Below, in pieces: positions 26,391-35,634 of a stretch of 64,000 nt of DNA. Within the stretch, counting starts at the first letter, position 1, and each line of letters begins with the position of its first letter. The position numbers and the translations under genes are program-made. This stretch comes from Listeria swaminathanii. Its GTDB lineage: Bacteria > Bacillota > Bacilli > Lactobacillales > Listeriaceae. Location of the stretch: assembly GCF_014229645.1 (NCBI RefSeq), contig NZ_JAATOD010000001.1, positions 744,001-808,000 of the forward strand. The letters are read 5' to 3'. Below the pieces are notes generated by a model. That model was not told where the DNA came from. It searched no databases and saw nothing but the letters and a program-made list of their open reading frames with translations.

Positions 26391-27168
26391 CTGTAACAAC
26401 GGTCTGTTCTAATTTTTGTTTAACGAATTTGAGTTGGGCGACGATAATAATGCTAATAATTACTAGCAAATACCAACTCGTGATTTTCGATACATGCACT
26501 GGGCGCCAAGCAACAAGCTGGTCAGGATAAGCCCATGCACCGTAAAAACTCGCGATATTCTCAGCCAGATAAATAAAAAATGCAATACATAAAAAGGAAA
26601 AAGATAAAGGCATTTTGAGCTGAGTAGCGCTAACTTTAAAATAAACATAGGTTTTCCGGAACAAAACGAGCACTAAAACAATTAAAACCCAACGAAAATC
26701 AGGAATAAAATGATGCGTGAAAAAATTAGCATAAATAGCGATACAAAGGGTGCTTACTAACCAAATGTTTGGCCAATTTTTCATCTTAAGATCAAACCTT
26801 TTCCAGGCCTGACAAATATAACTCGCCACACTTGAATACATAAAACCACTATAAAGTGGCACACCGAAAATTTTCATTAAACCAGGCTGCGGATAACTCC
26901 ATGAACCCATATGTACTTTATAAATTTCAAGCCCAAGCCCAATAACATGAAAAACCATAATCACTTTCAGCTCGTCCCATGTTTCTAGCCCGAATTTTAT
27001 CAGCAAAATTTGCGCCACAAGACAAATAATTAAAAGTAAGTCATAGCGTGCAATAAAGGGAATATCAATCAGTTTTGTCAGTGCAAGTGAAATAAATATA
27101 ATACCGGGGAAAATACAACAAAGTGCTTGCTTCCAAGTAAATACCCAAAGTAAGCGGAAAAAGTGCAT
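26365..27168 (-). CDS. DUF817 (YoaT-like) membrane protein
   Basis: 267 residues with seven or eight hydrophobic helices. It contains HVIGLGLEIYKVHMGSWSYPQPG and ENIASFYGAWAYPDQL, histidine/tryptophan/tyrosine-rich segments typical of DUF817. Function unknown. I chose ATG 27168 because AGAAGAGG stands seven bases upstream; the frame remains open further upstream and overlaps the end of mobA, but without a site. It is probably the last gene of the modB-modC-mobA transcript. Confidence 0.8.
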   Translation of the reverse strand: MHFFRLLWVFTWKQALCCIFPGIIFISLALTKLIDIPFIARYDLLLIICLVAQILLIKFGLETWDELKVIMVFHVIGLGLEIYKVHMGSWSYPQPGLMKIFGVPLYSGFMYSSVASYICQAWKRFDLKMKNWPNIWLVSTLCIAIYANFFTHHFIPDFRWVLIVLVLVLFRKTYVYFKVSATQLKMPLSFSFLCIAFFIYLAENIASFYGAWAYPDQLVAWRPVHVSKITSWYLLVIISIIIVAQLKFVKQKLEQTVVTAKSETTVK

Positions 27169-27235
27169 AAAAAAACCTCTTCTCATGATTTTCTCTAGTT
27201 TACCAAATAATACTAAAGAAAAGGATAAGAAAAGG

Positions 27236-27826
27236 TTAAAAAAGTTCATTTTGTCGATTGATATTTTTAAAGGGGATTTCATTTTCAAATGCTAACGGTT
27301 TCGCTTGCAGTTTCTCAAGTAAAGCAAGCACCCGGTGTTGTCCGTTTTGTAGTAATTCATGTAGGATTTCGCGTGAATAAGGGATGTTCGCAACCAAATA
27401 GTGATCTGCTTGCGGAGTTCTGGCAAAGTGGTTGGGGTGAACTGCGAGCCGTCCAATTTCTTTGGAAGTCAAAAATGGCATATCAACAGGAAGTATCAAA
27501 AAATTAGCTTCTTGATAAACCTGTGCGCGATCCATCACCGCATAAATACCACCAAGCGGCCCAAACTCGCGGAACGCTGCTAGGTCGGGAACGATTTGAA
27601 TAGCCGATTGTTTCGCGAAAATTTCAACTAGCTTTGGATAATTTGCTTGATTCGCTGATACAAATACCGTATCACAGAGTGGCGCCAATTTGTTCACTGT
27701 AAGTTCTACCCATGTTTTCCCAGTTGCCTCATCCTGGAAAAAGGCTTTTGGCTCTCCGAATCGGCTAGAACGCCCGCCAGCTAGGACAATGCCAACATTA
27801 ACTTTTTCGTTTTTCAAGCCGTCCAT
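27236..27826 (-). CDS. mobA: Molybdenum cofactor guanylyltransferase
   Basis: 196 residues, a nucleotidyltransferase-like fold. The GTP-binding signature is GIVLAGGRSSRFGEPKAFF, with LPVDMPFLT for the metal site. MobA attaches GMP to molybdopterin to make the bis-MGD cofactor. It overlaps the end of modC by 29 bases. A TTG three codons in is an alternative start. Confidence 0.88.
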   Translation of the reverse strand: MDGLKNEKVNVGIVLAGGRSSRFGEPKAFFQDEATGKTWVELTVNKLAPLCDTVFVSANQANYPKLVEIFAKQSAIQIVPDLAAFREFGPLGGIYAVMDRAQVYQEANFLILPVDMPFLTSKEIGRLAVHPNHFARTPQADHYLVANIPYSREILHELLQNGQHRVLALLEKLQAKPLAFENEIPFKNINRQNELF

Positions 27827-28460
27827 CTCGCATCACTAAAATTTCTTCAGTCATCATTTCTGCTTCCGAGGCATAATGTGTTACAAAAATGACTGGAATA
27901 TGGAAATCTTTGGCCATTTGACCAACTAATTTCATGCAAATTAAACGCGTTTCTTCATCTAAACCGTTAAATGGTTCATCTAGTAGAAGTAATTTTGGCT
28001 CAGTAATCATTGCTCGCGCCATTGCGACACGTTGTTTTTCGCCACCAGATAGTTTTTGAACAGAAGAATAGAGTAGGTGAGAAATTTGCAGATAGTCACT
28101 CATTTTCCGTACTTGCTGCTGGATTTCTGCTTGCTCTTTTTTCTTCTTTTTCTTCACTTTTAAGCCAAAAGCGATATTTTCATATACGTTCATATTTGGA
28201 AACAAAGCGAGATTTTGGAATAAATAGCCTACTTTTCGCTCTGTAACTGGAAGATGTAGTGAAATACTGGAATCGTCCCACGGCGTCCCGTCAAATTCAA
28301 TAATGCCGCCGTCAATGCTCTTCAATCCGCTGACACATTGGAATAACGTGGATTTTCCGGAACCGCTCGCGCCCATCATCGCCGTAACCGGTTTATCAAA
28401 AGTATAATCGATATTTAAATCATGAAAAGGAAGTTTTTTATGGAATTGTAATTTGAGCAT
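27798..28460 (-). CDS. modC: Molybdate ABC transporter, ATP-binding subunit
   Basis: 220 residues. Walker A GASGSGKST, signature LSGGEKQRVAMARA, Walker B LLLLDEPFNGLDEE. It is shorter than enterobacterial ModC because it lacks the C-terminal molybdate-binding TOBE domain. It overlaps mobA and is two bases downstream of modB. The specificity is inferred from the neighbours. Confidence 0.88.
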   Translation of the reverse strand: MLKLQFHKKLPFHDLNIDYTFDKPVTAMMGASGSGKSTLFQCVSGLKSIDGGIIEFDGTPWDDSSISLHLPVTERKVGYLFQNLALFPNMNVYENIAFGLKVKKKKKKEQAEIQQQVRKMSDYLQISHLLYSSVQKLSGGEKQRVAMARAMITEPKLLLLDEPFNGLDEETRLICMKLVGQMAKDFHIPVIFVTHYASEAEMMTEEILVMRDGRLEKRKS

Positions 28461-28462
28461 CG

Positions 28463-29134
28463 TTACATCCCCCTCGTTAAATTGCTTTGGCGTACGGTTA
28501 ATACGTGAATAACAAGTAAGGCAAATACGCCAATAATGACGTTAATTAGCCCTAGATAAACCGCTGTACGCATGTCGCCTTGTTGCACCATAAAGTAAAT
28601 GCTAGAAGCGATTGTATCGGTTTTTCCTTCAATATAACCCGCTACCATCAAACTCGCTCCAAATTCACCCATCGCCCGGCAAAAACTAAGCAAAACTCCT
28701 GCTAAAATTGGTTGCCAACAATTCGGTAAAATAATTTGAGTGAAAATCTGTTTTTTATTCGCTGAAAGAGTCTCTGCTGCCCATACAAGTTCGTGATCAA
28801 TAGATAAAAATGCGGATTTTAGTCCTTGATACATAATCGGTAAAATAATAATCGTTGTCGCAACAATAGCGCCACTAAGGGAAAAAATAAAACTGAAATC
28901 AAAAGTATCCCAAAGTACACCACCAATAAAGTCATTGCGGCCGAGGACGTTCAGTAAGACCAAACCAACCACAGTTGGCGGTAAAACAAGCGGAAGTAAA
29001 ATTAAAATCTCCACTAATAACTGAAAACGTGATTTTCGGCCTGTAAAATAATAACTAAGTGGCAACATCGTCATAAATGCGAGAAACGTAGAAATAGTGG
29101 CAACAAGTAATGTATGCCAAACAGATGTAAACAT
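28463..29134 (-). CDS. modB: Molybdate ABC transporter, permease
   Basis: 223 residues with five or six helices and the permease loop EWVAAETLSANKKQIFTQIILP-type segment (seen as VWAAETLSANKKQ and FTQIILPN). I set the start at ATG 29134 because AGGAGGAG is directly upstream; the frame stays open to 29242 without a site. It is transcribed divergently from modA, an unusual split of the transporter genes. Confidence 0.88.
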   Translation of the reverse strand: MFTSVWHTLLVATISTFLAFMTMLPLSYYFTGRKSRFQLLVEILILLPLVLPPTVVGLVLLNVLGRNDFIGGVLWDTFDFSFIFSLSGAIVATTIIILPIMYQGLKSAFLSIDHELVWAAETLSANKKQIFTQIILPNCWQPILAGVLLSFCRAMGEFGASLMVAGYIEGKTDTIASSIYFMVQQGDMRTAVYLGLINVIIGVFALLVIHVLTVRQSNLTRGM

Positions 29135-29170
29135 AAATCTCCTCCTGAACAACCCTTTAGTACTTCTATT

Positions 29171-29200
29171 ATTATCGTTCTCTCTGGTATAAAATGTCAA
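29171..29200 (-). promoter_or_regulatory. Promoter of modB-modC-mobA
   Basis: On the minus strand a perfect TTGACA (29200-29195), 18 bases and GATAAT (29176-29171). Confidence 0.75.
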
Positions 29201-29241
29201 ACTTAAGTACAATGAAACTAAATAAAAAAGGGGGATGAACA

Positions 29242-30012
29242 ATGAAAAAAATAGCTTTAGTCATAACTTGTGGATTATTACTACTTTTAACGGCCTGCGG
29301 GGATACATCCGAGAAAGAAAAGACCACAACAATACATATTTCAGCAGCGGCAAGTTTGAAAGATACGATGGATGACATAAAACCACTTTTTGAAAAAGCG
29401 AACCCAACTATTAAATTGTCTTTTGATTTTGGTGGCTCTGGGCAAATTCGCGAACGTGTCGAAAGTGGCGCACCGATTGATGGTGTTCTTTTAGCCAGTA
29501 AAAAAGATGCGGATACATTAAGTAAACAAAATTTAGCAGAAGATACGAAAGAATTTGCGGGGAATGAACTGGTTTTAATAGAACCAAAAAACGCTGAGCA
29601 GACGAAAGATGCGAATTTAGAACAATTATTAAATGACGCGAGCAAAATTGCTATCGGAGATCCAGAATCAGTCCCAGCCGGCGCTTATGCCAAACAAACA
29701 CTCGAAAACTTAAATCTTTATAATACCGAAAAAGCAAAACTCGTTCTCGCAACGGATGTTCGCCAAGTTTTATCCTATGTAGAAGCGGGAAATGCAGACG
29801 CTGGTTTTGTGTACCAAACAGATGCTTTATTAAGTAAAAAAGTACAAGTGAAAGCGAAAATTGACGAGAAGCTTCATGAGCCAATTGCATACTACAGCGC
29901 GCAAGTAAGCGATTCAGATAAAAAAGAAGCTACAGCAACTTTCCTCGAATTTATGAATAAAGCAGAAGCGCGAAAAACACTCGAAAAATACGGATTTAAA
30001 GCCGCTAATTAA
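29242..30012 (+). CDS. modA: Molybdate-binding lipoprotein
   Basis: 256 residues. A signal peptide ends in the lipobox LLTAC, followed by a ModA-type binding protein with ISAAASLKDTMDDI (the oxyanion-binding Ser/Ala segment), FGGSGQIRERVESGAPIDG, VPAGAYAKQTLE and AGNADAGFVYQTDA. It delivers molybdate or tungstate to ModB. AAAAGGGGG precedes the start. The intergenic region with modB is about 105 bases and must hold control sites for both units. Confidence 0.93.
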   Translation: MKKIALVITCGLLLLLTACGDTSEKEKTTTIHISAAASLKDTMDDIKPLFEKANPTIKLSFDFGGSGQIRERVESGAPIDGVLLASKKDADTLSKQNLAEDTKEFAGNELVLIEPKNAEQTKDANLEQLLNDASKIAIGDPESVPAGAYAKQTLENLNLYNTEKAKLVLATDVRQVLSYVEAGNADAGFVYQTDALLSKKVQVKAKIDEKLHEPIAYYSAQVSDSDKKEATATFLEFMNKAEARKTLEKYGFKAAN

Positions 30013-30106
30013 GGGGAAGTCGCTTTACTTTTTAAAACAAGGAAACTCCTGTATATTGGTACTAAAGAAAACGCATACATGATTTATAGAAGGGAAGTGC
30101 GCCCAG
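30013..30106. promoter_or_regulatory. moeA upstream region with a one-mismatch cre-like motif
   Basis: AGAAAACGCATACA (30066-30079) matches the cre consensus at 13 of 14 positions. TATATT near 30053 may be a -10 box. There is no clear terminator after modA, so read-through is possible. Confidence 0.3.
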
Positions 30107-31330
30107 ATGATTGAAAAACGAAACACCATTAGAATGGAGCAGGCGAGAGAAGTATTATGTAACCAAATAACGCATCTTCCAGTTGAACGAAAGAACGTGA
30201 CAGAGGCATTGAATCAAGTGTTACAAGAACCAATTTTTGCACCATTTCCTGCGCCGTATTTTCGCCGATCTGGTTACGATGGCTTTGCAATTACAGAAGC
30301 AGACGACGGGAATTATCCAATTACTTTACGAGTTGTCGCGGAAGTTCCATGTGGCGCAACCTACGACAAGCCACTCCAACCAGGCGAAACGGTTCGAATA
30401 ATGACCGGAGCAAAAGTGCCAGACAATGCTTCAAAAATTATTATGCTAGAACAATCAAAAGAAGCTGACAATGAAAATGATATCGTGCTCATTAATACGC
30501 AACAATCTAGTAATATTACCGAAATCGGCGCAGAGTTTGCCAAAGGAGATTTACTGTTAAACCGCGGACACACGTTAAATGCAGGCTCGATAAGTTTGCT
30601 ATCGTCATTTGGTATTCACGAAGTACAAGTAATCCGAAAGCCAAAAGTAGCAATTTTATCTACAGGTAGTGAACTTGTTCCAGCTGGAAATCCGCTTCCA
30701 GATGGTAAAATCTATAATAGCAATCAGCCGTTACTCGAAAACTTACTGAAGGTGCATCATGCGGAAATTTGTGCGGCCGAGCAACTGCCAGACAATTACG
30801 AAGACACAAAAAAACGATTGCTTGAACTGACCGAAATAGCGGATTTAATTGTCACAACTGGCGGCGTTTCCGTAGGCGATTTTGACTTTATGGCTGATAT
30901 AGCTAAACAAGAAGCAGAATTACTTTTTAATAAAATTCAAATGCGACCAGGGAGTCCGACGACCGGGATGTGGCTGAATAAGACACTTATCGTCGCGCTT
31001 TCCGGCAACCCTGGTGCATGTTTTACAGGCTTTTATTTATTAGTGGAACCAGTCTTAGCCACTTTAATGGGAAAAGATACGACCGCGACGACTCAAGTAC
31101 GCGCAAAAATGGCGAGTGATTATACGAAAAATAATGGCTATGACCGTTTCTTACGAGGAACTTATCGTTTATCAGACGAAGGGGAATATTTGGTCGAACT
31201 GGTTGGAAGTGATATGTCGAGTGCGCTCGGAAACCTTCATTTAACTACCTGTTTATTTAAAATCCCGCGCGGTCAAGTCGGGAAATTAAAAGGAGAAGAG
31301 GTCGAAGCATGGCTACTATCCTCCAAATAA
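30107..31330 (+). CDS. moeA: Molybdopterin molybdenumtransferase
   Basis: 407 residues. The MoeA signatures are RRSGYDGFAI, IMTGAKVPDNASKIIM, VAILSTGSELV, IYNSNQPLL, TTGGVSVGDFDFM and ALSGNPGACFTGF. It inserts molybdenum into adenylated molybdopterin. It overlaps mobB by 22 bases and is the first gene of the moeA-mobB-moaE-moaD-moaC-moaA unit. Confidence 0.95.
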   Translation: MIEKRNTIRMEQAREVLCNQITHLPVERKNVTEALNQVLQEPIFAPFPAPYFRRSGYDGFAITEADDGNYPITLRVVAEVPCGATYDKPLQPGETVRIMTGAKVPDNASKIIMLEQSKEADNENDIVLINTQQSSNITEIGAEFAKGDLLLNRGHTLNAGSISLLSSFGIHEVQVIRKPKVAILSTGSELVPAGNPLPDGKIYNSNQPLLENLLKVHHAEICAAEQLPDNYEDTKKRLLELTEIADLIVTTGGVSVGDFDFMADIAKQEAELLFNKIQMRPGSPTTGMWLNKTLIVALSGNPGACFTGFYLLVEPVLATLMGKDTTATTQVRAKMASDYTKNNGYDRFLRGTYRLSDEGEYLVELVGSDMSSALGNLHLTTCLFKIPRGQVGKLKGEEVEAWLLSSK

Positions 31331-31794
31331 TCGGTTTTAAAAATAGCGGAAAAACAACCTTGCTTAATGCATTAATTCGCGCATGCCGCACAGAAAACTA
31401 CACGGTTTCAGCGATTAAACACGATGCGCATGATTTCTCCATCGACCACGCTGGAACGGATTCCTACTCTTTTCAAGAAAATGGTGCCGAGGCGGTTATC
31501 ATTGCGAACTCCCGGCAACATGCAGTCATGGAGCAGACGGGCATTGACTTAAAAACAGCCATCCAAAAGCTTCCCAATACAGATCTTATTTTGGTGGAAG
31601 GCTACAAAGAAGGCCCATTTCCCAAAATCATTTTAATTCGTGAAAAAGCAGAAATTGAACATTTAAAAAATACTAAAGCCGTCCATAAAATCGCCACCCA
31701 TAACCCGGCGTTAAAAGAAGAAGCGATTTTTATTGGAGAGGAACAAGCTTTAAACGTATTTGCGGAAAAGCTAATCAAGGAGTTTTTACAATGA
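31309..31794 (+). CDS. mobB: Molybdopterin-guanine dinucleotide biosynthesis GTPase-like protein
   Basis: 161 residues with a P-loop in IGFKNSGKTTLLNAL and the MobB segment SAIKHDAHDFSIDHAGTDSY. MobB binds GTP and supports MobA. It is embedded between moeA (22-base overlap) and moaE (4-base overlap). Confidence 0.93.
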   Translation: MATILQIIGFKNSGKTTLLNALIRACRTENYTVSAIKHDAHDFSIDHAGTDSYSFQENGAEAVIIANSRQHAVMEQTGIDLKTAIQKLPNTDLILVEGYKEGPFPKIILIREKAEIEHLKNTKAVHKIATHNPALKEEAIFIGEEQALNVFAEKLIKEFLQ

Positions 31795-32213
31795 AATATG
31801 TAGCTTTACAACACGAAAAAATCGAAATCGGCCTACTTTCTGAGAAGTTAATCAATAAAAATCACGGTGGTATTAACCTGTTTGTTGGCACCATTCGCGA
31901 ATGGACTGGCGACATCCAAACCGAAGAAATTCGCTATACGTCCTACGAAGAAATGGCACTCAAAGAATTAAACAAGTTAGCCACAGAAGTAGAAGCGAAA
32001 TGGGGCGCAGATGTCGTTATCGTTCACCGGTTAGGGCTGTTGCAAATAACCGACGTTGCTGTATTTATCGGCGTATCAACACCACACCGGGCTGCTTGCT
32101 ACGAGGGTTCCAGATATATTATTGAACACTTAAAAGAACGGGTACCAATATGGAAAGAAGAAAAAGATGTCGATAAAACAAGGTGGGGTGGCATAGATGC
32201 TGACAACAGTTAA
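31791..32213 (+). CDS. moaE: Molybdopterin synthase, large subunit
   Basis: 140 residues. MoaE features are GGINLFVGTIREWTGD, YTSYEEMALKEL, HRLGLLQI and the catalytic Lys segment VPIWKEEKD. With MoaD it adds the two dithiolene sulfurs to precursor Z. It overlaps moaD by 17 bases. Confidence 0.95.
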   Translation: MKYVALQHEKIEIGLLSEKLINKNHGGINLFVGTIREWTGDIQTEEIRYTSYEEMALKELNKLATEVEAKWGADVVIVHRLGLLQITDVAVFIGVSTPHRAACYEGSRYIIEHLKERVPIWKEEKDVDKTRWGGIDADNS

Positions 32214-32445
32214 ATTCTTCGCTTTTTTAGCCGAGAAAACAAATCAAACAGAAGTAAAATTGAATTTACAGCAATGCCAAACAGTTGGCGAGGTTCGTGA
32301 AGTCATTAGTAGTGAGTTTCCCGAAATAGCCATAGATTTGGCGACATGTATGCTGGCCGTCAATATGGAGTTTCAACACGACGGGGACCTTTTACCAGAA
32401 GAAATAACTGAAATAGCTGTCATTCCGCCAGTTAGCGGTGGATAA
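32197..32445 (+). CDS. moaD: Molybdopterin synthase, sulfur-carrier subunit
   Basis: 82 residues, a ubiquitin-like beta-grasp protein ending in the essential Gly-Gly (IPPVSGG), which is adenylated and thiocarboxylated. Its likely activating enzyme is the MoeB protein at 34505-35512. The start lies inside moaE. Confidence 0.93.
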   Translation: MLTTVKFFAFLAEKTNQTEVKLNLQQCQTVGEVREVISSEFPEIAIDLATCMLAVNMEFQHDGDLLPEEITEIAVIPPVSGG

Positions 32446-32457
32446 GGAGGATATCAG

Positions 32458-32940
32458 ATGGAAAAAGACGATTTAACCCATTTCAATGAGGAAAAACGTG
32501 CAAAAATGGTCGATGTCACAAGTAAATCAGAAACGAAACGCCGTGCAATTGCCAGAGCAACGATACATATGAATGAAGAAACATTAGCGCGAATCCATGC
32601 TGGTAAAATGGCTAAAGGAGACGTTCTGGCCGTTGCACAAGTGGCTGGTATCATGGCAGCGAAAAAAACAAGCGAACTCATCCCGATGTGCCACCCGATT
32701 ATGACGACCAAAGCGGATATTTCTTTTGAAGATGACGGGGAAACGGCGCTAACTATCACATCGGAAGTCGTAACGGTTGGAAAAACGGGTGTAGAAATGG
32801 AAGCTCTCACCGCAGTCACGATTGCCGCGTTAACCATTTATGATATGTGTAAAGCAATGGATAAAGGAATGAAAATAGAAAAAACCTATTTAGTGGAGAA
32901 AACTGGCGGGAAAAGCGGGACATTTAAAGCAGAAGCGTAA
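32458..32940 (+). CDS. moaC: Cyclic pyranopterin monophosphate synthase
   Basis: 160 residues. Signatures [57 protein letters not shown] and the terminal KTGGKSGTF are all intact. With MoaA it converts GTP to precursor Z. AAGGAGG precedes the start. Confidence 0.96.
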   Translation: MEKDDLTHFNEEKRAKMVDVTSKSETKRRAIARATIHMNEETLARIHAGKMAKGDVLAVAQVAGIMAAKKTSELIPMCHPIMTTKADISFEDDGETALTITSEVVTVGKTGVEMEALTAVTIAALTIYDMCKAMDKGMKIEKTYLVEKTGGKSGTFKAEA

Positions 32941-32968
32941 CTATTTTGTAGGATAGGAGTTTTGTTTT

Positions 32969-33970
32969 ATGCAATTATTAAAGGATAAATTTGGGCGGGT
33001 ACACGATTATATTCGCATTTCAGTAACAGATCGGTGCAATTTAAGGTGTGTGTATTGTATGCCCGAAGAAGGCCTGACATTTTTGCCTCATGAAAAAGTA
33101 CTATCCAAAGATGAAATTGTCAGTTTTATGGAATTAATGGTGAAATTTGGCATCAAAAAAGTGCGCATCACTGGCGGAGAGCCATTACTTAGAACCGATA
33201 TCGTGGAAATTGTTCGCGGACTTGGAGCGATTCCTGAAATAGAAGATATTTCGATTACAACCAATGCGATGTATTTGGCGAAAAAAGCAGAAGCATTGAA
33301 AGAAGCTGGGCTGACAAGGGTTAACATTAGTTTGGATTCCTTACACGCAGACCGTTTTCAAGCGATTACACGTGGAGGCCGTTTACAAAAAGTGCTCGAT
33401 GGCATTCAAAAAGCAGAAGAAGTTGGGCTATTTCCAATTAAGCTTAATGTTGTTCTGATTAAAGGGCAAAACGATGACGAAATAACTGATTTCCTGAAGT
33501 TTACAAAAGATAAAGACATAAATATTCGCTTCATTGAATATATGCCAATTGGCCACGCCGGCACGAGTTGGAAAGAAAAGTATTTGCCACTCGATACGAT
33601 TTTTGAAGCCTGTGATGAAGCTGGCTATGAATATGAACGAGTTGACTCAATCCGCGGCAATGGTCCTTCCGAAAATTTTCGTATAAAAGGGGCAAAAGGG
33701 ACATTCGGTGTCATTCACCCAGTTAGTGCTCATTTTTGCGATAGCTGCAACCGACTCAGACTGACGGCGGACGGCTATATTAAAGCTTGTTTATACTGGG
33801 ATGAAGAAATGAATATTCGGCCCTTTATCCATGAGCCGGTGAAACTGATGCAACTCGTGCAAAAAGCGATTGATAACAAACCGGAAAATCATGAAATGGC
33901 GTTAAAATTACAAGATGAAGTGCAGTCTAATAAACCAACTTGGCGTCGTATGAGCCAAATTGGGGGATAA
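32969..33970 (+). CDS. moaA: GTP 3',8-cyclase (radical SAM)
   Basis: 333 residues. The N-terminal radical-SAM cluster motif is CNLRCVYC and the C-terminal second cluster uses Cys residues in [10 protein letters not shown] and KACLY. The C terminus ends with Gly-Gly, needed for activity. It begins molybdopterin synthesis from GTP. Last gene of the moeA unit. Confidence 0.97.
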   Translation: MQLLKDKFGRVHDYIRISVTDRCNLRCVYCMPEEGLTFLPHEKVLSKDEIVSFMELMVKFGIKKVRITGGEPLLRTDIVEIVRGLGAIPEIEDISITTNAMYLAKKAEALKEAGLTRVNISLDSLHADRFQAITRGGRLQKVLDGIQKAEEVGLFPIKLNVVLIKGQNDDEITDFLKFTKDKDINIRFIEYMPIGHAGTSWKEKYLPLDTIFEACDEAGYEYERVDSIRGNGPSENFRIKGAKGTFGVIHPVSAHFCDSCNRLRLTADGYIKACLYWDEEMNIRPFIHEPVKLMQLVQKAIDNKPENHEMALKLQDEVQSNKPTWRRMSQIGG

Positions 33971-33972
33971 AT

Positions 33973-34013
33973 AAAAGATCCGGCCGCGAATGTGGCCGGA
34001 TCTTTTATTTTTG
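33973..34013. terminator. Bidirectional terminator between moaA and moaB
   Basis: AAAAGATCCGGCC / GGCCGGATCTTTT, a strong GC-rich stem flanked by A and T tracts. The moaB stop (34005-34007) lies in the T tract. Confidence 0.93.
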
Positions 34014-34493
34014 TCGTTCAGCAATTAAATGAGGTAATTCTGGGATAATCAATTTTTGAACCGCGAGCTGGCAAGCATTACTTGACCCGGGTAATGCAAA
34101 AAGCAGTAAGCCACTTTCTGAAAAACCAGCGAATGCACGAGATACCATCGCACGACTACCAACTTCCTCGTAACTGAGCATGCGAAAAATCTCGCCAAAC
34201 CCGGGGATTTCTTGCTGAATCGTTGCGAATAATGCTTCATAAGTAACGTCGCGTTTAGCAATTCCCGTGCCACCATTTGTGATGAGGCAAAACGATCCGT
34301 TAGCTGTTAATTCATTTATTTTTTGCTGAATGAGTGTAACATCGTCAGGAACGACAACCCGCGAAATCACTTCATGTCCAGCGGTTTCTAAGGCAGATTG
34401 AATCAGTTGACCACTAGTATCCGTATCCAAATTTCTTGTATCACTAATCGTTAAAATACTACAAGGTACCTTGATAAACGTTTTTTGCTCCAT
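34005..34493 (-). CDS. moaB: Molybdopterin adenylyltransferase
   Basis: 162 residues with the MoaB/MogA signatures ILTISDTRNLDTDTSGQLI, LITNGGTGIAKRDVTYEA and ALPGSSNACQLA. It adenylates molybdopterin before MoeA inserts the metal. It follows moeB by 11 bases on the minus strand. Confidence 0.94.
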   Translation of the reverse strand: MEQKTFIKVPCSILTISDTRNLDTDTSGQLIQSALETAGHEVISRVVVPDDVTLIQQKINELTANGSFCLITNGGTGIAKRDVTYEALFATIQQEIPGFGEIFRMLSYEEVGSRAMVSRAFAGFSESGLLLFALPGSSNACQLAVQKLIIPELPHLIAERQK

Positions 34494-34504
34494 AATTGCC
34501 TCCT

Positions 34505-35512
34505 TTAGTTGAAAAATAAGTGATATATTTTCTTTGCTTCTGTTATATTTTCTGTCCCATGGAGCAAAACTCGCCCATTTTTAAAGATAACAAATTGGAA
34601 CTTTTCGTAATTGAAACTGAGTAAAGCAGGATTTTCTTTGTACGTAATTTTTCGTTCTGTTAGCAGTTGTTTGATTTCGCGGTAATTGCTTTTATTTGGC
34701 AATCGAAATTGTACTGTATCCCGTCCACAAAGGGCAACCGTTTGCTCGGAAAAAGGGACTTCTGAAAGTGTTTTCCCAGTTGTGCAACTAGGGCAATCGG
34801 GGCGCTTTTTGATTTCAAGCGACCGGAAAGTAAATTGCCAATTATCTAGTTGGTAGTATGTATTTGCAGCAAAATCAGGTTTTAAAATCATTTGTGTAAG
34901 TAAGGAAACTTGCATGCCAGCAACGATTGGAATCAGCGCACCATCGACACCAATAACATCGCAACTTGCCGCATTTGTTTGAGGAATATCACCAAGTAAA
35001 CAGTGCAAACAAGCGGAATCAGGCGGAATAATCGGCATAAGATTAGCATAATTACCGGCACAAGAAGTGAAAATCCACGGAATTTGATGAATAAAACAGA
35101 ACTGGTTCAAAAATTCGCGTGTCATAAAATTATCGGTACAATCGAGTATGTAATCGATGTTCCCGACATAAGGAGTTAAACTTGTCACGTTTGCATCATC
35201 AACCATATATTCGATTTCAATATCACTATTAATCATTCGTAATGCTTTAGACGCGGCATACGCTTTTGCTTGTTTGTCTAACGCATCTTGTTCCGTGAAA
35301 AGTGATTGGCGTTGCAAGTTACTTAGTTCCACATAGTCACGATCAATTAAAATTAACTTTCCAAAACCTATTCGCGCGCAAATTTCAGCGGCATAGGAGC
35401 CAATCGCCCCAACACCAACAATCAAAATCGTTTTCGTGAGCAATTTTTCTTGACCGGCTTTTCCGATGTTTTTAACGCGCATCTGTCTATCATAACGCTC
35501 CAAGTTTTCCAC
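34505..35512 (-). CDS. moeB: ThiF/MoeB-family adenylyltransferase
   Basis: 335 residues. ATP-binding GVGAIGSYAAEICARIG, the RDYVELSNLQRQ arginine finger region, DNFMTREFLN and zinc Cys pairs CLHC and CPSC. A C-terminal extension of about 70 residues replaces the rhodanese domain seen in some MoeBR proteins. It activates the MoaD C terminus and could also serve ThiS; the location favours MoaD. Confidence 0.9.
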   Translation of the reverse strand: MENLERYDRQMRVKNIGKAGQEKLLTKTILIVGVGAIGSYAAEICARIGFGKLILIDRDYVELSNLQRQSLFTEQDALDKQAKAYAASKALRMINSDIEIEYMVDDANVTSLTPYVGNIDYILDCTDNFMTREFLNQFCFIHQIPWIFTSCAGNYANLMPIIPPDSACLHCLLGDIPQTNAASCDVIGVDGALIPIVAGMQVSLLTQMILKPDFAANTYYQLDNWQFTFRSLEIKKRPDCPSCTTGKTLSEVPFSEQTVALCGRDTVQFRLPNKSNYREIKQLLTERKITYKENPALLSFNYEKFQFVIFKNGRVLLHGTENITEAKKIYHLFFN

Positions 35513-35579
35513 CTTCTTTCCAGTTTTATTTTACCAGAAAAATATGTAGAGCGCTTACTTGTAGGGTTTTAGTTTATTC

Positions 35580-35608
35580 TTGAAATCTTGGTACGGCATC
35601 TTTATAAT
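35580..35608 (+). promoter_or_regulatory. Promoter of the flavin reductase-like gene
   Basis: TTGAAA (35580-35585), 17 bases, TATAAT (35603-35608). Confidence 0.75.
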
Positions 35609-35634
35609 GAAAGAAAAAACTAGAGGTGCTAACT

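Noticed and set aside
30013-30106. A molybdenum-cofactor riboswitch before moeA
   Set aside because: The region is only 94 bases, with no comparable multi-stem fold or conserved GGC-rich core.
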